From: Brachionus manjavacas
Lineage: Eukaryota; Rotifera; Eurotatoria; Ploima; Brachionidae
NCBI GenBank assembly: GCA_019054805.1
Contig: JAHQIY010000008.1
Coordinates: 2,651,501-2,715,500, forward strand
DNA length: 64,000 nucleotides
Reading direction: 5' to 3'
In this document: piece by piece, positions 1 to 9,024 of the stretch
Numbering within the stretch: position 1 is the stretch's first letter
How the letters are laid out: each line of letters begins with the position of its first letter
Notes under the pieces: model-generated
Database searches by the model: none
Seen by the model: only the letters and a program-made list of their open reading frames with translations
What the model was told of the DNA's origin: nothing
Position numbers and translations under genes: made by a program

Positions 1-640
1 TATATATCAATGACTTGCCAGACAAAATAAATAACATAATGGAGATGTACGCTGATGATAGTAAGGTGATTTCAGAGGGGAATGAAATGTCACAATCAGA
101 TTTACAAGCAGATATAAATAAAATAGATAACTGGTGCAATAAGTGGTCAATGTCCTTAAACAGTAATAAATGCAAAATCATGCATTACGGGAAGAAGAAC
201 CCTAGAAACAAATATTACATTCAACATGGTGAAGAAAAAGTATGGTTGCAGGAATCCGAGGTTGAGAAAGATCTGGGTATTATGGTTTCAAATGGTGGGA
301 AGCATAGTAAACAAGTAGAAGCAGCGGTGTCTAAAGCTAACAGTGCTTTAGGTAGAATGAGAAAAACTTTCAAATTGTTTAAAAAGCTGTACCCAGCTTT
401 CGTCAGAACGCATTTAGAATTCGCCTCGGCGGTATGGAATTCTATGACTAGAAGTGAAATTAATAAGGTCGATGGTAATAGAATGTAATAGAATTAAGAG
501 GATTAGAGTACGAAGAAAGACTTGCAACCTAAGTTGCCAACTGATAAATGGCAGCGTTATGAACTGCACTCACACTTATGTGTTACAGCTCACACTACTA
601 CTACTACAACTTCTAAATAATTCATTCATTTGTTATTGAA
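1..640 (+). mobile_element. CR1/L2-like LINE 3' fragment, copy 1
   Basis: This is the 3' part of a non-LTR retrotransposon reverse transcriptase, cut by the window edge. It has the catalytic box MYADDSKV at about 48-70, then the NxWxxKWxMxLNxxKCK region typical of CR1/jockey-type RTs, and the downstream RTHLEFASAVW motif. The frame breaks after 488. The expected continuation, LRGLEYEERLAT, appears in another frame at about 496-531, and a further shift exposes LPTDKWQR, so the copy is dead. It ends in an ACT-rich tail at about 590-615. It is the same sequence as 8331-8970. Confidence 0.9.
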
Positions 641-694
641 AAATTCTAATTTTTATTTAAAAAAATTTTTTAAATAGTTTTTTCAACGAATAAT

Positions 695-1211
695 TCATAA
701 ACAATGACAAAGCTTTCTTACATCTTTGATTAAATGAAATTTGTTTGAAATCTTATTCACACAATAAGAATGTGATCCATAAACATTTATACGACTAATT
801 GATGCAATTGGATCAATTGAATATGATCCATTTTTTTCGTAAGAGATTGTTGCTTCATAAAATCCGCCTGTGGGTTTTGTGACAAATACCAATCTAAATA
901 CTTTTTTATCAAAATAGTATGTATATTTAATAGAATTTAAAGATTTTAATTCTATTTTGGCACAGTATTCTTTTACATTTTCTATTGCAATGTTCATCTC
1001 TTTTATTACATCATTAACAACTTTGACTGACAGATTATCTTTTTCATTTAAATCAATCCAATCTTGTAGACATGTACAAAAATGAAGTTGCATTCCAATA
1101 TCTATACATGATCTGTTTATTGGAATAGTTTCCAAAACACTTATAGAACGTAATTGTCTATCCCTGGTTCCTTTTCCGTCCAAACATGTCAATTCCCTAA
1201 TTGTCTTATAA
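695..1211 (-). pseudogene. 3' fragment of DUF229 sulfatase-like gene
   Basis: This reads in one open frame from 1192 down to a stop at 695 and matches the C-terminal part of the sulfatase-like gene at 9025-12857. Unlike the longer copy, it keeps the frame through the T-run at 902-907, giving the continuous segment FDKKVFRLVFVTKPTGG. The upstream part of the gene, including the sulfatase core, is missing because the duplication ends at 1211. It cannot encode an enzyme alone, but it shows what the C-terminus of the full gene should look like. Confidence 0.85.
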
Positions 1212-3129
1212 CAATACCATCATGGCTCTGGTATCGCTCTTCCCGGACATTTACTCACCGACCGGTCTGCAAAAATCCTCCGGCTACTTTGACTCAATCG
1301 ACCTGGTCAACTCAGAGCTGAACAGAAGCGCTCATGCAGAAGACAATATGCTGATCACCTTACCATCTTTGGACAAATTGAGCCGCAAAATGCACAAAAA
1401 AGCGCTCAAAAAACAAGCCAAATCGCTGCGCAGCGTTCCCCAATCGATTTCGTCGCCAGCCATAGCCAACCAACTTCACACTGATGTCAAGCGTTCTGTG
1501 GCTCATGACAGCCCAAATAGAATAGACGCTGATCTTGACCAAGACTCTGACTTTTTTAAGCTAGCATTCGATGATGACAAAGTTGAACTAAAAAATTCCA
1601 AGCTTGATCTTAAACACTCGGACTCGGTCAACTCTCTCAACGAAGAGGAAAACATTGGAGAATTGCTAAAAAACAAAGTGAATAATGTTATCAGCTGGTC
1701 TGGTAATGGTAGCAGAAAATCAAATTTGGTCAGATCTGAGTCTGTGAACAGCAAAGCAGCAGATAGACAACAAATCGATGTTCAACTAACTGACTTATTG
1801 GAAATAAACTTCGGCATGCCATTGTTTCTGTTCAATGAGTTTAACATTTTGCACCCCTATTTATCCTTGCACAATTTGGATTACTTTATGACCATCAATA
1901 AGATGAACACAAAATTGTACTGTACCACTGCGTTGATGATGAACATGATGAAAGAGAACCGAAAGAGTCAATTTATAGAAGATGAGGTGAGCGAAGAGCC
2001 AAAACAGTGTGCTCAGCCTGCCAAAAAAAATGAGCTAAAGTCAGTCGGGTACACCATAGGCGCCACTAATATACTCTTTAAACAACGACTCTATGACGAT
2101 CTGGACGCTTTCATCGACGACTCTGAGATTGATCTAAAAAATAATGAAAACTTAAAAAAAGTGCTTCAATTGAGCACCGCCGATCTCAGATTCACGGACT
2201 ATTTGATCAAAAATGTCAACGCAGCTAGATCAATTGGCGAAAAGTTGAACACCCCCACACTTCTCTCGTTCAAAAAAACCCTTTCCTATTCCAACATGGA
2301 CAAAAAAGACATCAACGACATGAGCTCACAGTCGTCCACTTGGGAAGGATCAGACGACTGGATAAGACTCAACTTCAAATGGTATCTTTACACTCTCCTG
2401 GGCTCAATAGTTAAGGAGGACGCGTGCCTATCAATTAAAAGTGACTTGGAGAATATTCTAATCGGGATCAATAATGAGTTGAGCTCTAGCTCGAGCAGTT
2501 TGGACAACGAAGTTGTGGATATAGAAGAGTATATTGAAAAGGTAAATAGCAATGGCACTTTGAATAGAGAGGTGAGGAAAAATCGGCAAAATTCCTCGAG
2601 CTCAGCATCGACTATTTCGTCATCACAGTATTTTTATGTGGTAAATAATGCCAATTCTTTTTCCAATTACCGCGAGGATTTTAACTCAAGCTTTGTTAAT
2701 GAATTGAAAAAAACTGATTGTATGAGGCGCTGGTTGGCCTCTAACAGGACCATGATAGAGAAAAATTTGTTCAAGTTCGAGTGTGAGAGGATGATAGAAA
2801 ATTTGGCACTTGCTCATCAACCAAGTCAGAGATTTCAAGTTTTGTTTCAGAATTTACAAGATTTGGAACAAGTTCGCCTTAGTCACCCATTTAATGGACA
2901 GATGAGTGTGAGTGATATCAAGCTTAAGTTTAATTTTTTGTTCTCGACAACAGAGTCGGGACGAAAAATTAACAAGGCATTGGCCGAAGGAAGCAAATTG
3001 GTCAATAACACAGGCAGAGTTTTCGGTGATGCGTTCAATCATGCCAAGCTGGGTTTTAATTCGTTTTTTGGTGGCTGGAGTTCTAGTTCATCAGATGAAA
3101 AAAGTTCATCTAAAAAAGCTAAAAATTAA
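1212..3129 (+). CDS. AVL9: AVL9 homologue, N-terminus missing
   Basis: This is the C-terminal two thirds or so of the AVL9 family (DENN-related proteins of late secretory and exocytic transport). What I see: ALVSLFPDIY near the start, then HPYLSLHNLDYF (about residue 220), a block around TTADLRFTDYLIKNV (about 325), DDWIRLNFKWYLYTLLGS (about 385), and the C-terminal HPFNGQMSVSDIKLKF followed by a Gly/Ala/Ser-rich tail. These occur in the order known for the family. Between them are low-complexity acidic and Ser-rich loops. The frame is open with no intron to the stop at 3127-3129. The normal N-terminal DENN-like portion is absent: the frame is interrupted at 1211 by the duplicated LINE/sulfatase block, so no authentic start codon is visible (the first in-frame ATG is at 1222). 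A polyadenylation hexamer lies at 3285. Confidence 0.85.
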
Positions 3130-3284
3130 TTTTTTTTATCTCACCAAAAGTGTATGATCATGTTTTATGTTTATTCTTTTTTTTTTCTACTGCATATTTG
3201 AAGATTTTTTTTTATTTAATTCCAGTATTTTATGTTTATTTAAAAATTAACTTATGTAAGTTGGAATAATCATTATTTTTATGA

Positions 3285-3290
3285 AATAAA
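3285..3290 (+). promoter_or_regulatory. AVL9 polyadenylation signal
   Basis: AATAAA lies 156 bp after the AVL9 stop codon, within AT-rich sequence. In such DNA the hexamer is common by chance, so only its position supports the call. Confidence 0.45.
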
Positions 3291-3299
3291 ATTTGTATG

Positions 3300-4110
3300 A
3301 TACTTCTGCTTTTAATTTTTTCATTTTATCAGCTACTATTGTAAATTATTTACATTTATTAGAAACAATGTTTTATACCGTATGACCTTGCTAGGTAATT
3401 CGTGCCCAAAACCTCGAAATTTGGATTTGGTCCGCAGAGCTACTTAAAATAGACCCTAATAACAGAAACATGTTCTTCAATCCGAAAATTGGGTTTTTAA
3501 AAAATAACCTATATAAAAATTAAGTTTTAAAAGTTATTTAAGGAATAGTTTTAATTATTTTTCTATATAAAAATTTAAAATCATAATTTTTAATGCAGCT
3601 ATAATATTATAGAACTTAATTCAAAAAGAAAAAATTAATTTTTTGAATTTTTCGAGATCTATGATGATATGAAAATTGCTGATAAATTAATTTAATTCAT
3701 TCATAAAATAAAATACAATAGTACAATGAATTTATGTTTTTTTAAGTAAAATTTAGAAAATTAACGATAACATTGTCATCTTTTTTGTAAAATTTGAAAA
3801 ACTGCATTTTAGTTGAAATATCAATCTTAATGATAAATTGGGAAAAGTTTTTGAAAGATTTTATGAAACAAATAATTTTATAAAATCAATAATTTCAAAT
3901 TAAAGTTTTTTATTTAAAATTTTAATTTAAAAGAAATTAAACCGAAACTATAATTTTTGTTATTATTGGCATAAAAGTAAAGAATTTCTAAAAAATAAAC
4001 CAGATAATAATAAAGGTTTATCTAGTTTAAAAATAAAAATAATTTTTTCCATTCAATTTAACAGTAAAATACGGGAAGCAGAGCTTTTGATCGCGAGCAA
4101 TAGTGACTAT
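3300..4110. other. AT-rich intergenic stretch
   Basis: No coding-like frame or RNA gene is recognisable. A short less AT-rich patch at about 3375-3450 may be an old repeat but matches nothing else I recognise. Confidence 0.5.
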
Positions 4111-4357
4111 ACAGTATGTTGCAAAAGTTTAGATATTTTTTTCGTTAACAAAAGAATTGTTTTTGCGTATATAATAGGCGGGAAAATAAAAAAAAGCGGT
4201 GTTTTTTTCAAATTTTTATTTGTCATCAATCCAAGATCATAATATCTTAAAAAAAAATTAAGTGAAAAAAAAAATCCCAAAAAAAATACAAAAGAAAAAA
4301 TGGATACAATAAATTAAATAAAAAAAAAACGGTTCAAAAGTTTAGAAATTTTTACAC
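4110..4357 (+). mobile_element. One end of a Tc1-like transposon
   Basis: TACAGTATGTTGCAAAAGTT at 4110 resembles Tc1-family termini (TA target followed by a CAGT end). About 220 bp inside is a second, direct copy of the core, CAAAAGTTTAGA, followed by A and T runs at about 4335-4350. An outer and an inner direct repeat within one long terminal repeat is the IR/DR layout of many Tc1-like elements. No transposase and no opposite end are seen; the next base block is the truncated LINE. Confidence 0.5.
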
Positions 4358-5809
4358 TTATATCTTTTTTGGCAAGTTCACCAGTTCCAATGAGGAGTAC
4401 GAGAAGGTAAGCTTGATTCGGCACGCTATCATCGTCGCCCTAGACGCCGCTCTCTTGGACTGCTCAGTCCACTTAAGGTCATTTGTGATAATGATTCTGA
4501 GGTCTCGCTCTTTTGTGGTCTTTTCAAATGTATGATCGCCTAGCATGTACTCGTAGCAATCGTTCTTGACCCCAACATGCATGACCACACACTTCTTTTT
4601 GTGGAATTTCATTCGCCAAGTGTCCGACCATTCTGCAAGACGGTTGAGGTCAGACTGCAGCCTCCTAGAGTTCTCCACACGTAGTACCGAGCTTATTAGC
4701 TTGCTGTCATCAGCATACAGCTTACAAACAGATCCACACACGTCTGGCATATCATTGATGTAAATGATGAAGAGAAGCGGGCCAATGACCGAACCCTGAG
4801 GAACGCCGCTCGTAACTGGTACCCATTCCGATTCTGCTTCGCCTATGACTACTCTCTGTCTTCGGCGGCTCAGGAAATTACGAATCCAGCTAACAATGTT
4901 ATCTGGAATGCCGTACGCTGCTAGCTTGACCAGGAGCAGTTCGTGTGATACTTTGTCGAACGCCTTCTAGAAGTCCAGGTATATTATATCTACAGGCTCT
5001 TTACGACAGGCGCAGTCTGTCAGGTAGTCAACTGTTTCAAGCAGGTTGGTCACACATGCCTTATGTGCCACAAAGCCATGTTGTTTCTTGGTAATCAAAT
5101 TGTGTTTGTCCAGGTGTTTGACGATGTAGTCCTTAATGAGTGATTCCAAGACCTTGCATGGGACTGAGGTAAGAGAGACTGGGCGATAGTTGCCAACTGC
5201 GGATCTACTTCCACTTTTGTAAATAGGTGATACATTTGCAATCTTCCATTCGTTGGGAAGTGTAGATGAGCTAAGAGACTGTGAGTAAATAAGCGAGAGT
5301 GGTCCAGCAAGCTCCTTGAAACACATTTTAAGCGCGTGCGTTGCTACTTGGTCGACTCCTGCGGACTTGTCACTGCACAATTTCATGAGCTTGGCTTGCA
5401 CTTTACAAGGAGTAACGACTTCACTGATCCTAAAGCTTGGATCGGCATGAGAGCGCCTAATAAAATTATCTTTAGCTCCCCTAATGTCTTCCCGTGAAGT
5501 TGGAGGCTCGAAGACCGAGAAGAAAAACATGTTTAACCTGTTGCAAATGCTGGTCCGGTCAGTGATGGTCTGGTCGTCGTGGTCCGTCAGGGCAGCTATA
5601 GTTTCCTTTGAAGCAAAACGACGGTTCATGTAGGAGTAAAGGAGCTTAGGGTTCCTTTTAGCTGCTTGTGCAACCTTCATTTCGTACTCAATAATATTCA
5701 TCTTCACCGTGAATTTGACTAGTCGGCACAATCCTGCATGGTTTCTTGCCAATTGGTCATCGTCCCGTTTGATGCGTTTGCGGATGAAAAGGCGCCGCTT
5801 ACGACGCAC
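4358..5809 (-). pseudogene. LINE reverse transcriptase domain
   Basis: RT landmarks appear in order. KSAGVDQVATHALK and IANVSPIYKSGSRSA form the fingers. NYRPVSLTSVPCKVLE and KQHGFVAHKACVTN follow, then IIYLDF. An in-frame TAG sits at 4967-4969, directly after the LDF of motif A and before KAFD. The domain then runs through SGVPQGSVIGPLLF to the catalytic box LYADDSKL near 4700-4725. The TAG stands where relatives usually have Ser, so one substitution could explain it. After the thumb start, at 4358, the sequence ends without the usual downstream HLEYA-type motif. No intact enzyme is possible. Confidence 0.92.
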
Positions 5810-5975
5810 AAGCGATGATATCTGCTGATTCCACCAAGGAGGCTTCGCCGAGGTAAACGCCTTTTGACGAAAAGGTCCGCCGCCTCGCCAAAGATACCGA
5901 GGAACGAAGTATAACTGTCTTGAGTGTGTCGATTGTTGAGTGCTGAGTGCCAGTCAATTGTGTTGAAGTGCTTGC

Positions 5976-6836
5976 TCATGGCGACGAGTGACCATGCTTC
6001 CAGTTAAACTTTCTGCTATCGAAGCTCGTCGGTCGCGCTGTTGGCCAGTAGAATTTGAATTGTATGCTGTAGTGGCTTCTGACCGACCTTTCGTCCAGTG
6101 GTGGGCCAATCTTAACTTCCGATACTCTGTTTGGGTCGGTGACCAACACTAAGTCGAGAAGACTGCTTGGCTTACCGTCGTATGAGAACGTCTTATTTGC
6201 TACAAGTTGGACAAGGCTGGAGTGACTAAGTGCATTGGTGACGTGTGCACTTGCTGATGCAATGTCTCCCAGGACTGGCGAGCCGAATTCGTTCCATTCA
6301 ACGTCTGGCATGTTGAAGTCACCCATTGAGATAGTTGTCGAGTATACATTCTTAACAACGCCGCTTACAGCTGATGTGATTGACCGTGCGATTCCGCCGT
6401 CAACATTACAAGGCATGCTCGATTCGGTTTGCAATGTCGGTGGTCTGTAAATGCAACCTACTAATAAAGGTTTTTGGTCTCTTAATTTGATTGCAACCCA
6501 AACCTGCTCACAATCAGTGCTCAGTAAACTCGACTCTGCCGCTCTAAAGGCTTCGATTCCATCTTTCACGTAGATGCAGACACCACCGCCTCTCACGTCA
6601 ACCAAGCGATCTACTCTAAACAGCTGATAACCGATGAGTTCCGGCACAGAACTTGGGCAAAACCAAGTCTCTGTGATGCCGATTATATCTGGTTCCAAGC
6701 TAAATGCCGTAGATTCGAGCATGTGCATCTTGTTGTTAAGACTAGTAGCGTTCGTGTACCAGAATTTAGTCCTATCTGGGCATTTGACCAACGATTCAGA
6801 ACTGGACTCAAACGATGTGCTGTCCATTGGAGACAT
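5976..6836 (-). pseudogene. LINE APE-type endonuclease domain
   Basis: This is the AP-endonuclease-like domain that nicks target DNA for LINE insertion. Visible signatures are YTNATSLNNK (metal-binding Asn), GITETW (catalytic Glu), the GGGVCIYVK strand, GDFNMPDVEW, and SSLLDLVLV. The final signature, usually Ser-Asp-His, reads RSHYSI here, so the Asp before His is replaced. After the domain the frame passes through shifts at about 5980 and 5810 into the RT segment. The reading starts at an ATG at 6836, but the true ORF2 probably starts further upstream, in the spacer. Confidence 0.9.
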
Positions 6837-7083
6837 TTGTTGTAAAGAGCTCGAAGAGAGAAATGATGACGACGATGATGTCGATTACGAGCAAGAAAAC
6901 GAAGAGAAAGCTGATCTATTCATTGACACGTCTGGACTCACTACAGGACTGCTCGTCACATTAGCCGTCGGAGTAATTTCCTGCATATTACGAGCTGATT
7001 CAACGTGATATAACGACAAGCATGCCGATTGAGCTGTGAATATATTTATCGTAGGATCATAAGGAACTTCTATGGGACCCTTG

Positions 7084-7203
7084 GGTCGACAGGATTTGGC
7101 TGAATTGGTTAAGGTCTTGTTTACAGCTGCTTTGGTTGCTACGGGACGACTGGAGTTGGTTGAGTTGGTCAAAGCTTTGTTAACTGTTTCTTTGGTTGCT
7201 TCG
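7084..7203 (-). repeat. 60-bp tandem duplication in LINE spacer
   Basis: Two diverged 60-bp units encode, on the minus strand, two copies of a 20-residue Thr/Asn/Ser-rich segment. One reads ATKETVNKALTNSTNSSRP-like and the next ATKAAVNKTLTNSAKSCRP-like. They lie between ORF1 and the endonuclease. Confidence 0.75.
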
Positions 7204-7277
7204 GTGCTGTTTTGATCAACTGATTCATTGAGATCAAATGAGGCGATGATCTCTCTTGATTGCAGTTTTTCTTTTTG

Positions 7278-8169
7278 CTATAACTGGTCAATATTTGACA
7301 TGACCAGCTTTAATTCACCATTTCTTATTCCCCAAAATCTCTTTTTTCCGTCCTCGCATGTTTTGAACTTGAGTGTACGGCCATTTAAAGTGTTTGACTC
7401 CGACAATTCACTATTTTTGCGATCTCGTTCTTGACGAAGCTTCCGATCCGCAACTTTGACTTGGCGTAAGGTCTTCATTAACATACACGTCTTTGAATTC
7501 GGGGTTTTTACGAAGCGTTTTTGATTTTCGCAGCATTTCCATTTTTGCATCAATTGATTCCATCTCAACCACAACAAGAACTGGATTGTTTCTCACATCA
7601 CATCCTAAAATTTCTGGTAAATCAGTACTTGCTCTTTTGCTAATGCGCTTCGCCTTCTTAACTCTTGAACCTGGAATGCCCATATGTGTTGCCAATTTCT
7701 TTGCGAAATCGGCTTCTCCATCAGCAAAAGTAATGATTGATGCCGGAATAGCTAGTAAAACATTTTCAGCCCGTTCTTCCTTTTTCTTCATTTCGGTTGA
7801 TTTTGATGTCATTAACGCTACTGCATTTTCATCTTTGTGCACACATCCCGAGGCTTCTTTAGCCCAGTTAATCGAACTAGATGAAGCCGAGGTCACTGGC
7901 CTTTTCTCGATTGAATCGATCCGATCTCGAAGCCCGGCAATCTCAGCTTTAAGAGCGTTGATGCTATCTTCTTTATCAGCCATACACCTGCGATATGCGC
8001 CGTCAAGCGACCTAATAACAGCAACTAAGTCAACTTCCCTAGCGTGCGGATTGCCGGATCTGCCTGCAGGCTTGTTTGCACTAAACTTTTGACAAAGGGC
8101 ATCCACAAGAACAACCAAATCGTCCGCATTTGACACTGGACAATTTAAATCCATTGATAATTTATTCAA
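7278..8169 (-). pseudogene. LINE ORF1 (CR1-type RNA-binding protein)
   Basis: The open frame starts at the ATG at 8169. It has a coiled-coil-like stretch (AEIAGLRDRIDSIEKRP), then a middle domain with KKAKRISKRA and VYVNEDLTPSQ, the pattern of CR1-type ORF1 products. At about 7450-7475 the frame shifts by one. The C-terminal part, VADRKLRQERDRKN to KKRFWGIRNGELKLV, continues in another frame to a stop at 7278. ORF1 proteins bind element RNA; this copy is broken. Confidence 0.82.
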
Positions 8170-8227
8170 AAAATTTCAAATATCAAATTTCAAATAAGTT
8201 AGCAGAATTTGCAACCCTATTTGATTA

Positions 8228-8975
8228 ATGTCTTTAATGTTATGGGTTATGGGCACGTCGGAATCAAGGTGGAGAAATATTACAAGTGGTGTGCCTCAAG
8301 GATCAGTATTAGGTCCCTTACTTTTCATGATATATATCAATGACTTGCCAGACAAAATAAATAACATAATGGAGATGTACGCTGATGATAGTAAGGTGAT
8401 TTCAGAGGGGAATGAAATGTCACAATCAGATTTACAAGCAGATATAAATAAAATAGATAACTGGTGCAATAAGTGGTCAATGTCCTTAAACAGTAATAAA
8501 TGCAAAATCATGCATTACGGGAAGAAGAACCCTAGAAACAAATATTACATTCAACATGGTGAAGAAAAAGTATGGTTGCAGGAATCCGAGGTTGAGAAAG
8601 ATCTGGGTATTATGGTTTCAAATGGTGGGAAGCATAGTAAACAAGTAGAAGCAGCGGTGTCTAAAGCTAACAGTGCTTTAGGTAGAATGAGAAAAACTTT
8701 CAAATTGTTTAAAAAGCTGTACCCAGCTTTCGTCAGAACGCATTTAGAATTCGCCTCGGCGGTATGGAATTCTATGACTAGAAGTGAAATTAATAAGGTC
8801 GATGGTAATAGAATGTAATAGAATTAAGAGGATTAGAGTACGAAGAAAGACTTGCAACCTAAGTTGCCAACTGATAAATGGCAGCGTTATGAACTGCACT
8901 CACACTTATGTGTTACAGCTCACACTACTACTACTACAACTTCTAAATAATTCATTCATTTGTTATTGAAAAATT
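8228..8975 (+). mobile_element. CR1/L2-like LINE 3' fragment, copy 2
   Basis: This is a 5'-truncated non-LTR element beginning inside the RT, at WRNITSGVPQGSVLGPLLF. It contains the catalytic box MYADDSKV and the NKWSMSLNSNKCK and RTHLEFASAVW motifs. The frame is lost after 8818 by the same small shifts as in the duplicate at 1-640, so the decay preceded the duplication. It abuts the 5' end of the oppositely oriented CR1-like LINE at about 8200 and ends tail-to-tail with the sulfatase-like gene. Confidence 0.92.
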
Positions 8976-9024
8976 CTAATTTTTATTTAAAAAAATTTTT
9001 TAAATAGTTTTTTCAACGAATAAT

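Larger units (their letters stand above)
1..1211. repeat. Truncated duplicate of 8331-9540
   Basis: Bases 1-1211 match 8331-9540 almost base for base. The only difference I found is one extra T in the run after 901 (six T here, five at 9232-9236). The unit carries a LINE reverse-transcriptase 3' fragment (+) and the 3' end of the sulfatase-like gene (-). Identity stops at 1211/9540: beyond it this copy runs into AVL9 coding sequence, while the other copy continues into the rest of the sulfatase exon. The left end lies outside the window. It may be a recent segmental duplication or an assembly join. Confidence 0.97.
4358..8200 (-). mobile_element. CR1-like LINE, nearly complete, inactive
   Basis: This is a roughly 3.8 kb minus-strand non-LTR retrotransposon. 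In transcription order it has an ORF1 (8169 to about 7278), a spacer with a 60-bp tandem duplication, an APE-type endonuclease (6836-5976) and a reverse transcriptase (5809-4358). It carries several frameshifts and at least one internal stop. The element is cut off soon after the RT core, so it is 3'-truncated where it meets the Tc1-like end. That is unusual, because LINEs normally lose their 5' ends during insertion. GC content and codon use are clearly higher than in the surrounding DNA. Confidence 0.92.

Noticed and set aside
1503-1754. Minus-strand 83-codon frame
   Set aside because: Antisense to AVL9, with no protein-like motif.
6634-7008. Plus-strand 124-codon frame with an acidic run (DDDDDVDYEQENEEKA)
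   Set aside because: It is antisense to the LINE ORF1-endonuclease spacer, which explains the sequence.
7493-8092. Plus-strand 199-codon open frame
   Set aside because: It lies opposite LINE ORF1; the minus-strand frame has recognisable ORF1 motifs and this one has none.
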